From NCBI GenBank assembly GCA_014360065.1, contig JACIYF010000018.1, positions 1 to 33,761 on the forward strand: 33,761 nt of DNA, written 5' to 3'. Every line of letters starts with the position of its first letter. Position 1 is the first letter of the stretch. The DNA comes from Clostridia bacterium. GTDB taxonomy: Bacteria; Bacillota; DSM-521; Neomoorellales; JACIYF01. This document shows, piece by piece, positions 23,168-32,523 of this stretch. The position numbers and the translations under genes are program-made. The notes beneath the pieces are model-generated. The model ran no database searches and had not been told where the DNA came from. It saw only the letters and a program-made list of their open reading frames with translations.

Positions 23168-23914
23168 ATGCGTATCGACGTTCTGACCATTTTTCCCGAG
23201 ATGTTGGTGCAATCTCTCTCCTATAGCATTCTTGGCCGAGCCCAACAGAAAGGGTTGGTTTCCTTTAACGCTGTGGATATTAGGAATTTTGCCTTCAACA
23301 AGCATCGGGCGGTTGATGATTACCCGTATGGCGGCGGCCAGGGGATGGTGATGCAGGCGGAACCGATTTTCCTGGCGGCTGAAAAGGTACTAGAGGAAGC
23401 TGGAGGGAAAGAGGGCACCAAGATCATCTTGCTAAGTCCTCAGGGGAGCCTGTTCACCCAGGCCAAGGCCTGGGAATTGTCTAGGTTATCGCACCTAGTG
23501 CTGATTTGCGGGCATTATGAAGGAGTGGATGAACGAGTCCGCGAGTTCTTAGCTGATGAAGATTTATCCATTGGGGATTATGTTTTAACCGGTGGCGAAA
23601 TCCCTGCCCTAGTTGTAATTGATGCAGTGGTACGATTGCTGCCAGGGGTATTAGGTTCGCCAGCTTCTGCCTGCGATGACTCATTTAGCCGAGGTATTTT
23701 GGAGTATCCCCAATATACCCGCCCTTACGATTTTCGCGGGTATAAGGTTCCGGACATACTACTTTCGGGCAACCATGCAGAGATTGCCAAGTGGAGGAGA
23801 AAACAATCGCTATTACGAACATACATGAAGCGGCCGGACCTTTTGGCTAAGATTAAACTGAGTTCAGAAGACGAAAAACTTTTGGCTGAGGCGCTAGCTG
23901 AGAGTGATGCTTAA
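23168..23914 (+). CDS. trmD: tRNA (guanine-37-N1)-methyltransferase TrmD
   Basis: TrmD methylates G37 next to the anticodon to prevent +1 frameshifting. It is a SPOUT knot enzyme: [12 protein letters not shown] at the N-terminus, [35 protein letters not shown], and the knot [19 protein letters not shown]. The C-terminal domain has [20 protein letters not shown] 23168 gives 248 aa and starts just where the family does; a GGAGACGGGG stretch lies upstream. An upstream in-frame GTG at 23135 would add eleven atypical residues. Confidence 0.97.
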   Translation: MRIDVLTIFPEMLVQSLSYSILGRAQQKGLVSFNAVDIRNFAFNKHRAVDDYPYGGGQGMVMQAEPIFLAAEKVLEEAGGKEGTKIILLSPQGSLFTQAKAWELSRLSHLVLICGHYEGVDERVREFLADEDLSIGDYVLTGGEIPALVVIDAVVRLLPGVLGSPASACDDSFSRGILEYPQYTRPYDFRGYKVPDILLSGNHAEIAKWRRKQSLLRTYMKRPDLLAKIKLSSEDEKLLAEALAESDA

Positions 23915-23934
23915 TCTTGCGGGAGGTAAAAAAG

Positions 23935-24285
23935 TTGGACTGGAGAGAAATGTTATACCAGGAAGCTAAAAGAAATGCCAAAGAGGAACTGCCCCAGTTT
24001 CAAATTGGGGACACAGTGCGAGTGCATGTTAAGGTAGTTGAGGGAAACCGGGAACGCATCCAACCTTTCGAAGGTACTGTAATTCGCAGGAGAGGCAAAG
24101 GATTGGATGAGACCTTTACAGTTAGAAGGGTTTCTTATGGCGTAGGAGTAGAGCGTACTTTCCTTTTGCACTCTCCGCGCATCGAACGGATAGAAGTAGT
24201 AAGGCGCGGGCGTGCTAGGCGGGCTAGGTTGTATTATTTACGGGAAAGGATAGGGAAGGCGGCTCGCGTAGCCGAAAGGCGATAA
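23935..24285 (+). CDS. rplS: 50S ribosomal protein L19
   Basis: L19 lies at the 30S-50S interface. The signature blocks [36 protein letters not shown] and [17 protein letters not shown] are present. TTG 23935 is chosen because GGGAGGT (23921-23927) lies 7 nt upstream; a TTG at 23917 would put that site inside the gene. The product has 116 aa. It closes the rpsP-trmD-rplS run and is followed 4 nt later by lepB. Confidence 0.97.
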   Translation: MDWREMLYQEAKRNAKEELPQFQIGDTVRVHVKVVEGNRERIQPFEGTVIRRRGKGLDETFTVRRVSYGVGVERTFLLHSPRIERIEVVRRGRARRARLYYLRERIGKAARVAERR

Positions 24286-24289
24286 TGAA

Positions 24290-24850
24290 ATGAATAGATC
24301 AATTGGCGCTCAAGAGGAACAGGTTTCCAAAGAGAACGAAAGGCGATCGACAATAATCGATTTCCTGGAAGTATTGGTTATTGCCGCCGTGTTAGCGGCG
24401 ATAATAAGGCTTTTCCTGTTTACGCCTTTCTATATTCCCTCCTCCTCCATGGAACCAGCCCTGGAGCCAGGGGATCGGATTATTGTTAACAAGATCCTCT
24501 ATCATTTTGCAGTTCCTCAGCGGGGGGATATAGTAGTTTTTCGATACCCTGTAGATCCTTCTCGTGATTTTGTTAAGCGGATTATTGGTCTACCGGGGGA
24601 AACGGTAGAGGTTCGTAACAGTAGGGTATATATAAATGGTCGTCCCTTAGAGGAAAGCTATTTGCCCTCGCAGCTCTCATACCCTAACTATGGACCCATC
24701 AGGGTACCTCAAGGATCGTTTTTCGTCATGGGCGACAATCGACCTGATAGCGATGATAGTCGGGTCTGGGGTTGTCTGCCCGATCGCTATTTGATCGGAA
24801 AAGCGGTGCTGATTTTTTGGCCTTTGGACCGCCTAAGGTGGTTGCATTAG
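24290..24850 (+). CDS. lepB: Signal peptidase I
   Basis: Signal peptidase I removes signal peptides on the outer face of the membrane. The 186-aa protein has a short cytoplasmic N-terminus, one membrane anchor at about 22-46, the catalytic Ser53 in SSSMEPAL, and the catalytic Lys96 in DFVKRIIGLPGE. The GDNRPDSDDSR box near the C-terminus is the family D/E box. It is the Gram-positive type S26A with a single anchor. The ribosome binding site (AAAGGCGATAATGAA) is poor. It sits between rplS and rnhB; in Bacillus rbgA lies there. Confidence 0.95.
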   Translation: MNRSIGAQEEQVSKENERRSTIIDFLEVLVIAAVLAAIIRLFLFTPFYIPSSSMEPALEPGDRIIVNKILYHFAVPQRGDIVVFRYPVDPSRDFVKRIIGLPGETVEVRNSRVYINGRPLEESYLPSQLSYPNYGPIRVPQGSFFVMGDNRPDSDDSRVWGCLPDRYLIGKAVLIFWPLDRLRWLH

Positions 24851-24929
24851 CCCTAGGTATTTTTTCAGTCAACTGGTATAGAGGATTTTGGGCCTCAAGG
24901 AAGAAGTACTACCTTTAGAGTAGCGACGA

Positions 24930-25565
24930 ATGTATCAGCTTGGCAAAGAAAGAAGCTCGCTGATGTTAGGGTGGTCTAAGACCGAAAAGGAGTTATATGC
25001 CTTAGGTCATCGATTGATAGCAGGAGTTGACGAGGCAGGTCGGGGACCAATTGCCGGCCCAGTAGTGGCTGCGGCAGTGGTGCTAGATCCCTGGACTCCT
25101 GTTGAGCTGCTGGAAGACTCAAAGAAGCTAAGCCCGAGCAAGCGCCAAGAGGCAAGCGTGCTTATTCGGCGACATGCCAGAGCATGGAGCGTTGGAATGG
25201 TCGGAGCAGCTGAGATTGATAAAATGAACATCCGCAAGGCTAGTCTGGCAGCTATGGCTATGGCGCTAGAGCGTTTGGCTGTGCAGCCGGACTATGTTTT
25301 GATAGACGGGACTGAGGTGCCATCGGGGAATGTGCTCAGCCGTTCGGTAGTCAAGGGAGATGCGCATGTAGCTTGCATTGCTGCTGCCTCCATCTTGGCT
25401 AAGGTTTTTCGAGATGATTTAATGCGTTGGTATGATAGAATATACCCGGGTTATGGATTAGCTCAACATAAAGGGTATGCTACCCCGCAACACCTGGATG
25501 CTATACATAGGTTGGGATTAAGCCCCCTTCATCGGACAACCTTCCGGGTCGCCGTAGCGGGGTAA
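24930..25565 (+). CDS. rnhB: Ribonuclease HII
   Basis: RNase HII removes ribonucleotides misincorporated in DNA and RNA of RNA-DNA hybrids. The catalytic residues are visible: Asp34 and Glu35 in AGVDEAGRGPIAGPV, Asp126 in LIDGTEV and Asp144 in VVKGDAHVACIAAASILAKV. DSKKLSPSKR is also typical. The start is uncertain, as neither ATG 24930 nor ATG 24963 has a good ribosome binding site; the second would still keep the whole catalytic domain. The 79-nt gap after lepB holds nothing I recognise. This gene ends the translation block. Confidence 0.94.
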   Translation: MYQLGKERSSLMLGWSKTEKELYALGHRLIAGVDEAGRGPIAGPVVAAAVVLDPWTPVELLEDSKKLSPSKRQEASVLIRRHARAWSVGMVGAAEIDKMNIRKASLAAMAMALERLAVQPDYVLIDGTEVPSGNVLSRSVVKGDAHVACIAAASILAKVFRDDLMRWYDRIYPGYGLAQHKGYATPQHLDAIHRLGLSPLHRTTFRVAVAG

Positions 25566-25891
25566 TTTATTAAGAGCCCAGCCATTATGAAATGGGGCGC
25601 TATAGGTGGGCAGCAAGGCGCTATGGGCATTAGTAGTAACTGCCGGCTGTTCATCGAAGGGGAGTGCCCCATGCGGCAAGCCGTACAACTTTGGAGGGCA
25701 AAAACCTAGTAGGGGACGCCGCAGCGGTGGTCCAGAAGTGACCCAGCACTCAACTCAGGGACTTGGGCGGGGAGTTCGCCCGGGTCAGATAGCCAGGGCT
25801 TTGCCATATGATAATGAACCAACGGTTGAGTGCTGGGCGGAGCGGAAGACCAAGGACCCAGCCGGAAAGACATGTTTTCTGTTGGAGGAGG
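25566..25891 (+). other. 326-bp gene-free stretch with strong RNA-structure potential
   Basis: No convincing coding region lies between rnhB and nuoA. Potential structures include a perfect 13-bp stem, CCCAGCACTCAAC (25742-25754) with GTTGAGTGCTGGG (25825-25837). It encloses a 9-bp hairpin, ACTTGGGCG (25761-25769) with CGCCCGGGT (25777-25785). Upstream, TGCCG (25641-25645) can pair with CGGCA (25674-25678), enclosing GGGG/CCCC. An 8-bp direct repeat GGCGCTAT occurs at 25596 and 25617. I tested it by eye against RNase P RNA, tmRNA, SRP RNA and common riboswitches and saw no match. It may be a nuo operon leader or an independent RNA. Confidence 0.5.
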
Positions 25892-26254
25892 ATGGACGTG
25901 CTTGTAGAGTTTTCCAGTCTCGTGATATTCCTTATCGGTGGCTTAGGTTTTGCAGGGTTGGCATTGGGAGTAGCGCGCTTGCTTCGCCCGAAGCATCCTA
26001 CGCCGCTCAAGCTTACTACTTATGAATGCGGGCCTGAGCCTCAAGGTCCAACCTGGGTACAGTTTAAGGCCAGCTATTTTCTTTACGCTCTTATTTTTCT
26101 GTTGTTCGATGTGGAGACAGTTTTCTTATATCCGTGGGCAGTTAAGTTTCAGGTTTTACCTTGGTTTGCTTTTGTGGAGATGTTTATCTTTATTGGCATA
26201 CTGGTAATTGGTTTATGGTATGCCTGGAAGGAGGGAGCATTGGAATGGAAGTAA
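25892..26254 (+). CDS. nuoA: NADH-quinone oxidoreductase-type subunit A
   Basis: NuoA is a small membrane subunit at the junction of complex I arms. The 120-aa protein has about three membrane helices and the conserved [10 protein letters not shown] loop with its Cys, then [21 protein letters not shown], whose acidic pair D-x-E is typical (split: [14 protein letters not shown]). ATG 25892 lies only 3 nt after GGAGG; GTG 25898 lies 6 nt after GGAGGAGG and is an equally good start. It is the first gene of the operon and overlaps nuoB by 10 nt. Confidence 0.95.
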   Translation: MDVLVEFSSLVIFLIGGLGFAGLALGVARLLRPKHPTPLKLTTYECGPEPQGPTWVQFKASYFLYALIFLLFDVETVFLYPWAVKFQVLPWFAFVEMFIFIGILVIGLWYAWKEGALEWK

Positions 26255-26736
26255 AGGAGCCCAAAGGTAATATAATCTTGACAACCGTTGAGGCTGTACT
26301 TGATTTTAGCCGCTCCCGGTCGTTTTGGCCTCTTACTTTTGGCTTGGCCTGCTGTGCTATTGAGATGATGGCGGCTAACTCGGCTAGGTATGATCTATCC
26401 CGTTTTGGGTATGAGGTGTTTCGCCCCTCGCCTCGCCATGCCGATTTAATGATTGTTGCCGGTACGGTCACCAAAAAAATGGCACCCCTGCTGGTCCGCA
26501 TTTATGAGCAGATGCCTGAACCTAAGTATGTCTTGGCGATGGGCAGTTGTGCGATTTCCGGCGGGCCTTTTGTGGACTCGTACAATGTGGTGCCAGGGGT
26601 AGATAGTTTGGTTCCCGTTGATATGTATGTGCCCGGTTGCCCGCCCCGGCCTGAGGCTTTGGCCCATGGATTAATAGAGCTTCGGGACAAGGTAGCTGGC
26701 CGCAAAAGCCTGTTCGAGGTGAGGAAGCGTGCTTGA
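26245..26736 (+). CDS. nuoB: Complex I subunit B (N2 iron-sulfur cluster)
   Basis: NuoB holds the terminal [4Fe-4S] cluster N2 that reduces the quinone. The 163-aa protein has the cluster ligands Cys36, Cys37 ([11 protein letters not shown]), Cys102 (GSCAISGG) and Cys132 ([11 protein letters not shown]). ATG 26245 has AAGGAGGGAG 7 nt upstream and overlaps the end of nuoA; a longer in-frame reading from 26161 is not supported. The end overlaps nuoC by 8 nt. Confidence 0.97.
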   Translation: MEVKEPKGNIILTTVEAVLDFSRSRSFWPLTFGLACCAIEMMAANSARYDLSRFGYEVFRPSPRHADLMIVAGTVTKKMAPLLVRIYEQMPEPKYVLAMGSCAISGGPFVDSYNVVPGVDSLVPVDMYVPGCPPRPEALAHGLIELRDKVAGRKSLFEVRKRA

Positions 26737-27178
26737 TTATGATAGTCTGCTAGAGAAATTGACAGCCAGATTCGGACCGCGAGTGCAAATAATGGCGGAT
26801 GCTAAAGACATGCTTACCATAACGGCGCAGCCAGAAGTGTTGTTAGACTTAATGAAGGAGCTTAAAGCGAAATTTCCCTTACTGGCTGACTTGACTGGAG
26901 CCGATTACCAGGGAGAGCTGGAAGTAATTTATCACCTGATGGCCATTCCTGGTGCCGATAAGCTTAGGGTTAAAGTGCGCATACCAGAGGCACGGGCGGA
27001 GCTGCCTTCGGTAGTTTCGGTGTGGCCAGCGGCCGAGGTGCAAGAACGAGAAGTGTACGATCTCCTAGGCATCAAGTTCATCGGCCACCCTCACCTGGTG
27101 CGGATCCTGTGCCCAGATGATTTCGTCGGCCACGCTTTGCGGAAGGATTTTCAGCTCGTGAGGGCTGAGCGCTCATAA
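26729..27178 (+). CDS. nuoC: Complex I subunit C (30-kDa)
   Basis: NuoC is a hydrophilic subunit of the connecting module with NuoB, D and I. The 149-aa protein ends with [20 protein letters not shown] and [21 protein letters not shown], matching the family pattern WpaAnWxERExyDmfGI...HPdLRRIL.p.dw.GhPLRKD. It is a stand-alone NuoC, not fused to NuoD. The GTG start at 26729 lies inside the end of nuoB and is preceded by GAGGTGAGG. Confidence 0.95.
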   Translation: MLDYDSLLEKLTARFGPRVQIMADAKDMLTITAQPEVLLDLMKELKAKFPLLADLTGADYQGELEVIYHLMAIPGADKLRVKVRIPEARAELPSVVSVWPAAEVQEREVYDLLGIKFIGHPHLVRILCPDDFVGHALRKDFQLVRAERS

Positions 27179-27201
27179 GCTGAATGGGAGTGTGAACCAT
27201 A

Positions 27202-28320
27202 GTGGATGTCGACCAAGCGAAAGAACTTTATACCCAAGAGATCGAAATCAACGTAGGCCCCCAGCACCCTAGTACCCACGGAGTTTATCGGGGTATTTTT
27301 ACCATGGATGGCGAATATGTGGAGAAGGTCGAGAACGTAATTGGGTATCTCCATCGTGGTTTAGAGAAAATCGCTGAAAGCCGAACCTATACGCAATTCA
27401 TTCCCTATACTGACCGTTTGGACTATCTATCTCCCATGCTAAACAACCTGGGCTATGTACAGACCGTAGAAAAGCTAGGCGGTATTGAGGTGCCAGAACG
27501 AGCTGAATATATTCGAGTAATTATGGCGGAGCTACAGCGGATAGCCAGCCATCTGGTATTCGTTGGTAGTTTTGCTCTTGACCTCTCAAGTACAACTGGT
27601 TGGATGTACTGCTTCAGAGATAGGGAACGCATCCTGGATTTGTTTGAGATGACCTGCGGATCTCGGGTTACCAATAGTTATATGCGCATTGGCGGGGTTG
27701 CAGATGATCTTCCTGAAGAATTTATACCGGCAGCCAAAAGATTGGTAGAGGACCTCCCTCGATGTTTCGATGAGTATGATGGTCTCCTAACCGGGAATGA
27801 AATCTTCCAGGCTCGCTGCCGCAATGTGGGAGTTGTAGACGCTAAAACAGCCATTGAATATGGCTTTACCGGGCCCAATCTCCGGGCTTCGGGGATTCAA
27901 TTTGATCTCAGAAAGGCAGCCCCATATGGAATATATGACCGATTTGATTTTGAGGTCCCCATAGGAACCAAGGGCGATACCTTCGATCGGTTTGTGGTCC
28001 GTATACAAGAAATGCGGCAGAGCGTGCGTATAATTCGGCAGGCATTGGAGGCCCTGCCGGAGGGACCGATTCAAGCTAAGGTACCGAGGTCGCTAAAACT
28101 TCCGCCCGGGGAAGTCTATCACCAGATTGAGGGATCTAAAGGGATACTCGGATTCTATCTGGTAAGCGATGGTTCGGACAAGCCTTACCGTTTGCACATA
28201 CATGGACCTTCGTTTGTGAATCTAGGACTATTTCCTCTGATGGCCAAAGGTGGCACTATACAGGATGCGGTGGCCGCTTTTGCTTCGATAGATATCGTGT
28301 TGGGGGAAGTGGACCGTTAA
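27202..28320 (+). CDS. nuoD: Complex I subunit D (49-kDa, quinone site)
   Basis: NuoD forms the quinone-binding pocket with NuoB and is related to the large subunit of NiFe hydrogenases without the metal site. The 372-aa protein has [14 protein letters not shown], with the quinone-site His, near residue 12, then [16 protein letters not shown] and LDYLSPM. The C-terminus LGEVDR is the usual VDR end. GTG 27202 has a GGGAGTGTG stretch upstream. nuoE, F and G, which often come next, are absent; nuoH follows after a 32-nt gap. Confidence 0.97.
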   Translation: MDVDQAKELYTQEIEINVGPQHPSTHGVYRGIFTMDGEYVEKVENVIGYLHRGLEKIAESRTYTQFIPYTDRLDYLSPMLNNLGYVQTVEKLGGIEVPERAEYIRVIMAELQRIASHLVFVGSFALDLSSTTGWMYCFRDRERILDLFEMTCGSRVTNSYMRIGGVADDLPEEFIPAAKRLVEDLPRCFDEYDGLLTGNEIFQARCRNVGVVDAKTAIEYGFTGPNLRASGIQFDLRKAAPYGIYDRFDFEVPIGTKGDTFDRFVVRIQEMRQSVRIIRQALEALPEGPIQAKVPRSLKLPPGEVYHQIEGSKGILGFYLVSDGSDKPYRLHIHGPSFVNLGLFPLMAKGGTIQDAVAAFASIDIVLGEVDR

Positions 28321-28352
28321 GAGTACTTCAACAATAACGAGGGGAGATATTC

Positions 28353-29390
28353 GTGGAAGGCATTTTTACGGCAATAGCGTCGTGGATTTATGGCCTGTTG
28401 AACTTCTTGGGCCTGCCCGGGTGGCTAGTTAATTTATTAATGGTTGCCATATACGCGGTGGCCATTATTGCCTTTGTGCTTCTAAATGTTATGTTCATCA
28501 TCTATATGGAAAGAAAGGTTGCGGCCTATGTGCAGCAACGCCCAGGTCCGAACCGGGTTGGACCCCATGGGTGGCTGCAGCTGGTTGCTGATGTGTTGAA
28601 GCTGCTCAGCAAAGAGGATATCATTCCCAGCAATGTGGACCGCTGGTTGTATATTCTGGCCTCGCTGCTAGTTTTTGTGCCAGCTTTCATGGTTTTTGCG
28701 GTTATCCCGTTTGGGAAGGATATGGTAGCCATCGACCTCGATGTTGGCCTATTTTACTTCATATCGGTGGCTTCCCTGGGCACGGTTATTGTTTTGATGG
28801 CTGGCTGGGGATCCAACAACAAGTATTCCCTCTTAGGGGGCATGAGGGCCGTTTCCCAGATGGTAAGTTATGAAATACCGTTGGTCTTCTCATTGCTGGG
28901 CGTCCTTATGCTAGCCGGATCGTTGAAGTTGTCGGATATAGTGGCGGCCCAGAGCCGGCTGTGGTTTATTGTCCTTCAGCCGGTAGCCTTCATCACCTAC
29001 TTTATTGCTGCTACTGCCGAGCTAAACCGGGGCCCCTTTGATCTTCCCGAGGGAGAGCAGGAGATTATAGCTGGGCCTACAACGGAGTACAGCGGGATGA
29101 GATTTGCTCTGTTCTACTTTGTCGAGTATTGCAACCTAGTGGCTGTTTCCGCCTTAGCCGTGACCCTGTTTCTTGGCGGGGGGAACGGGCCTTGGTTACC
29201 GTCGTGGCTATGGTTCTTCATTAAGCTCTATGTAATGATTTTCCTCTTCATGTGGGTAAAATGGACTCTTCCTCGCATCCGAGTAGACCACCTGATGCAG
29301 TTGAATTGGAAGTTCCTTTTGCCCATTACGCTAGCAAATGTGCTGGTTACTGGCGTTGGCATTAAGGTTTATCAGCTTCTTTGGCACTAA
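28353..29390 (+). CDS. nuoH: Complex I membrane subunit H
   Basis: NuoH links the quinone site to the proton-pumping arm. The 345-aa protein has about eight membrane helices, [21 protein letters not shown] near residue 50 (split: [19 protein letters not shown]), and the loop [20 protein letters not shown], close to the usual AExNRxPFDLxExExELVxG motif, then [19 protein letters not shown] 28353 follows AGGGGAG. nuoI follows 16 nt later. Confidence 0.97.
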   Translation: MEGIFTAIASWIYGLLNFLGLPGWLVNLLMVAIYAVAIIAFVLLNVMFIIYMERKVAAYVQQRPGPNRVGPHGWLQLVADVLKLLSKEDIIPSNVDRWLYILASLLVFVPAFMVFAVIPFGKDMVAIDLDVGLFYFISVASLGTVIVLMAGWGSNNKYSLLGGMRAVSQMVSYEIPLVFSLLGVLMLAGSLKLSDIVAAQSRLWFIVLQPVAFITYFIAATAELNRGPFDLPEGEQEIIAGPTTEYSGMRFALFYFVEYCNLVAVSALAVTLFLGGGNGPWLPSWLWFFIKLYVMIFLFMWVKWTLPRIRVDHLMQLNWKFLLPITLANVLVTGVGIKVYQLLWH

Positions 29391-29406
29391 AGGCGGGTGA
29401 ATTGGA

Positions 29407-29808
29407 ATGTACGGACAGGGTATACTAAAAGGATTGGGCATCACCATTAGGCACTTTTTTGGCAAGGCCATAACTCAACAATACCCCGACGAGCGTCCAA
29501 TACTGCCGGATCGATTTCATGGTTTTTTTACCCTAGATGTTTCTAAATGCAACGCTTGTGGGAACTGCGAGCGCGCATGCCCCAACCACGTTATTGAGGT
29601 TGTCAGCGAGCGGGATGAAGCCAATAAGCGGCACACTACCGCCTACATCATGCATTCGGCTTACTGCCTTTTTTGTGGTCTGTGCGTGGAAGCTTGTAAT
29701 CGGGACGCGTTGCATTTTACCCAGGAGTATGAGTTGGCTACGTCGGACCGCAAGCAACTCAAGGTGGACTTAGTCAGACGGGCAGTTTCCGGGGCTGCTG
29801 ATCAGTAA
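29407..29808 (+). CDS. nuoI: Complex I subunit I (2 x [4Fe-4S])
   Basis: NuoI carries clusters N6a and N6b that feed N2. The 133-aa protein has two ferredoxin motifs: Cys48, 51, 54, 58 (CNACGNCERACP) and Cys87, 90, 93, 97 (CLFCGLCVEACN). The N-terminal helix near LGITIRHFFG is typical of the membrane-facing end. Without nuoEFG in the operon, this subunit is the likely entry point for electrons from ferredoxin or another donor (inference). Confidence 0.96.
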   Translation: MYGQGILKGLGITIRHFFGKAITQQYPDERPILPDRFHGFFTLDVSKCNACGNCERACPNHVIEVVSERDEANKRHTTAYIMHSAYCLFCGLCVEACNRDALHFTQEYELATSDRKQLKVDLVRRAVSGAADQ

Positions 29809-29833
29809 AGGTAGAAAGCGAGGTGGACAGGCG

Positions 29834-30331
29834 TTGGTAGCTCCATGGGTATTTTGGCTTTTGGCCATAGTTACGTTGGCTGCAGCTTTGGGGGTAGTGA
29901 CTCAAAGAAACATCGTCTACAGCGCATATTGGTTGATCTTGAGCTTTGTGGCCGTAGCAGTGCTGTACATGGCCTTGGAAGCTGATTTGTTAGCGGTTAT
30001 CCAGATTCTAATTTATGCGGGCGCGGTCTCTATCCTGATCGTTTTTGCCATTATGCTGACACGAAGGGGAGACCTAAGGAATAGCAATCCTTTTAATAAA
30101 TATAAGCTCACAGGAATGGTGATAACCGCGGCTTTTTTCGGCGTCCTAGCCTTAGCCCTTGTCAAGACACCCTGGGCGTATGTGCTGTCGCCAGTGACAA
30201 GTGCAGTGGGGCCAGTAGCTGAAGCGATGATGACCAAGTATGTGGTTCCGTTTGAAGTGGCGGCCCTACTTTTGTTGGTAGGTATGGTGGGAGCTATATT
30301 GATGGCGCGAGGGGTGGATAATCGTCAATGA
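29834..30331 (+). CDS. nuoJ: Complex I membrane subunit J
   Basis: NuoJ is a five-helix membrane subunit between NuoH and NuoK. The 165-aa protein has the family segments [20 protein letters not shown] (about 22-41) and [20 protein letters not shown], ending [11 protein letters not shown] 29834 is preceded by GAGGTGG about 7 nt upstream. Its stop overlaps the nuoK ATG (ATGA). Confidence 0.95.
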   Translation: MVAPWVFWLLAIVTLAAALGVVTQRNIVYSAYWLILSFVAVAVLYMALEADLLAVIQILIYAGAVSILIVFAIMLTRRGDLRNSNPFNKYKLTGMVITAAFFGVLALALVKTPWAYVLSPVTSAVGPVAEAMMTKYVVPFEVAALLLLVGMVGAILMARGVDNRQ

Positions 30332-30636
30332 TTGGATTAGAGCACTATTTGGTGTTGGCAGCCGCTCTTTTTTGCATCGGCCTCTATGGGGCGGTAGCCA
30401 AGCGCAACGCGGTGGCTGTACTCATGGGCATTGAACTGATGCTTAATGCGGTAAACATCAATCTGGTAGCACTAAACCGTTTCCTTAGGCCTAGTGACTT
30501 CACTGGTCATGTCTTTGCTATCTTTGTAATCGTAGTGGCAGCAGTAGAGGTAGCAGTTGGATTGGCTATCGTAATTAATATTTATCGCAATCGGCTCAGC
30601 AGCAATGTGGACGATTTTGATTGGTTGAAATGGTAG
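30328..30636 (+). CDS. nuoK: Complex I membrane subunit K
   Basis: NuoK is a three-helix subunit related to MrpC and takes part in proton transfer. The key glutamates are present: Glu36 in [11 protein letters not shown] and Glu74 in [13 protein letters not shown]. The 102-aa length is normal. ATG 30328 overlaps the nuoJ stop, a sign of coupling. nuoL follows after 18 nt. Confidence 0.96.
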   Translation: MIGLEHYLVLAAALFCIGLYGAVAKRNAVAVLMGIELMLNAVNINLVALNRFLRPSDFTGHVFAIFVIVVAAVEVAVGLAIVINIYRNRLSSNVDDFDWLKW

Positions 30637-30654
30637 CCCAGGGAGGTGAAAGCA

Positions 30655-32523
30655 GTGATTGAGCATGCATGGGTAATACCTTTGTTTCCGGCCATTGCTT
30701 TTGTGATCATTGCCCTAGTTACCCGCCCGATGAAACTTTTAAGCGCTTTGCTGGCTATAGCGGCCATGTTTGGCTCTTTTGTCGTGTCCCTAGGTGTAGC
30801 AATCGATGCTTTTAAACTAGGGGTTAGCCTGGAAAAGCCGCTAGAAATCGCTGTGAATTGGCTTGGGTTTCCGGGGTTCAAGGTTGAAGCTGGCCTTCTA
30901 ATCGACCCTTTGACCATAGTCATGCTTCTGGTAGTTACGACGGTGGCCCTTTTGGTGGAAATCTACTCCGTAGGTTACATGCACGGGGACCCGGGATTCT
31001 CCACGTTCTTTAGCTATATCTCCCTATTTGCTAGCTCCATGTTGGGATTGGTAGTTGCCAATAACTACTTTATGATTTATTTCTTCTGGGAATTAGTAGG
31101 TTTGTGCTCTTACCTGTTGATTGGGTTTTACTTTCACAAGACCTCGGCTTCTCAAGCTAGCAAGAAGGCGTTCATTGTTAATCGTGTAGGGGATTTTGGG
31201 TTTCTACTAGGTTTCCTAGTGCTGTTTCTAATGTTTGGCACTTTTAATTTCCGCGAGTTGGCGGCAGCGATACCCAGTCAGGCTAACACTGGGATCCTTA
31301 CAGTAGCTGCGCTTTTGGTTTTACTTGGTCCGCTGGCCAAGTCGGCTCAGTTCCCCTTGCATGTATGGCTGCCTGATGCCATGGAGGGTCCAACTCCGGT
31401 CAGCGCCCTCATCCACGCCGCCACTATGGTGGCCGCTGGTGTTTACCTATTGGCGCGGGGCTATGTGCTCTTTGCCAGTTCCCATGTGGCCATAACTACT
31501 ATCGCTTACATTGGCGGTTTCACGGCCCTTTTTGCCGCCTGCATTGCCCTGGTGCAGCGCGATTGCAAGCGAGTTCTGGCCTACTCGACTATAAGCCAGC
31601 TCGGGTACATGGTTATGGCTATGGGAGTAGGTAGCCTGACGGCTGGGATGTTTCACCTGACTACTCACGCCTTCTTTAAGGCTCTTCTCTTCTTGTGTGC
31701 TGGTAGTATCATTCATGCCTTAGACGAACAAGACATCTTTAAGATGGGCGGCCTTTATAAATACATGAAGGTTACCGCCTGGACTATGATTATAGGGTCC
31801 TTAGCACTGAGCGGGATTCCGCCCTTGGCTGGCTTTTGGAGCAAAGATGAAATTCTTTTGAGTGCCTTCAGCCATGGATACTATGGATTATATGCCATTG
31901 GCACCTTAGTAGCCTTTATGACTGCCTTTTATATGTTCAGGTTGATCTTCTTAGTCTTTTTTGGACCAGAAAGGTTTGTTGGTCATCCCCATGAATCACC
32001 GGCGGTGATGACGGTACCGCTAGTGATATTGGCGGTCTTTTCAGTGCTATCGGGGTTCATTGGCGCTCCATTCGTGGAACATGGCTTTGCTTCCTATATA
32101 TATTTCCAGGAAGCCGAGCATGCATCTGTCAACTACGGGGTGATGGCTGTTTCTACGTTGGTAGCGCTAATGGGGATCTTGCTAGCTTGGTTGGTTTATC
32201 ATAAGCAGGTAATCTCCCATGAAGCACTGGCCCGGCGGTTTGCGGGGTTACACACTTTGCTGTATCGAGGATTTTACATCGATGAGCTTTACCATTGGAT
32301 TTTTGCTAAAGTGGTGCTGGGTATCGGAGCTGCCTTCAACTGGCATGATCGCCACGTGGTGGACGGAATATTTGACGGCATTGGCGACCTTACCAAGGTA
32401 TCGGGTGGAAAGCTGCGGCTAACCGAAACCGGGCAACTTCAGAATTACGCCTTGGTGATATTTGCCGCCTGCGTCATCATTGCTTTATGGATCGCCTGGC
32501 CAGCATTAGGAGGGATACAATGA
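30655..32523 (+). CDS. nuoL: Complex I antiporter-like subunit L
   Basis: NuoL is the distal proton-pumping subunit, related to Mrp antiporters. All expected charged residues are present: Glu146 in FFWELVGLCSYLLIGFY, Lys229 in GPLAKSAQFPLHVWLPDAM, His254 in SALIHAATM and the Lys397-Asp398 pair in GFWSKDEIL. The 622-aa length fits, with a C-terminal lateral helix region. GTG 30655 is 7 nt after GGGAGGT (30641-30647); GTG 30646 is inside that site. Its stop overlaps the nuoM start. Confidence 0.97.
   Translation: MIEHAWVIPLFPAIAFVIIALVTRPMKLLSALLAIAAMFGSFVVSLGVAIDAFKLGVSLEKPLEIAVNWLGFPGFKVEAGLLIDPLTIVMLLVVTTVALLVEIYSVGYMHGDPGFSTFFSYISLFASSMLGLVVANNYFMIYFFWELVGLCSYLLIGFYFHKTSASQASKKAFIVNRVGDFGFLLGFLVLFLMFGTFNFRELAAAIPSQANTGILTVAALLVLLGPLAKSAQFPLHVWLPDAMEGPTPVSALIHAATMVAAGVYLLARGYVLFASSHVAITTIAYIGGFTALFAACIALVQRDCKRVLAYSTISQLGYMVMAMGVGSLTAGMFHLTTHAFFKALLFLCAGSIIHALDEQDIFKMGGLYKYMKVTAWTMIIGSLALSGIPPLAGFWSKDEILLSAFSHGYYGLYAIGTLVAFMTAFYMFRLIFLVFFGPERFVGHPHESPAVMTVPLVILAVFSVLSGFIGAPFVEHGFASYIYFQEAEHASVNYGVMAVSTLVALMGILLAWLVYHKQVISHEALARRFAGLHTLLYRGFYIDELYHWIFAKVVLGIGAAFNWHDRHVVDGIFDGIGDLTKVSGGKLRLTETGQLQNYALVIFAACVIIALWIAWPALGGIQ

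Noticed and set aside
25566-25891. RNase P RNA, tmRNA, SRP RNA or a known riboswitch
   Set aside because: None of the conserved core sequences of these RNAs that I know could be found in this stretch; kept only as an unclassified structured region.
25606-26025. 139-codon plus-strand reading frame across the rnhB-nuoA gap
   Set aside because: It runs into nuoA in another frame, has no recognisable domain, an odd composition rich in Gly, Ser, Arg and Pro, and no good ribosome binding site.
26161-26244. Upstream extension of nuoB
   Set aside because: It would add 28 residues inside nuoA without a ribosome binding site; ATG 26245 has AAGGAGGGAG 7 nt upstream.
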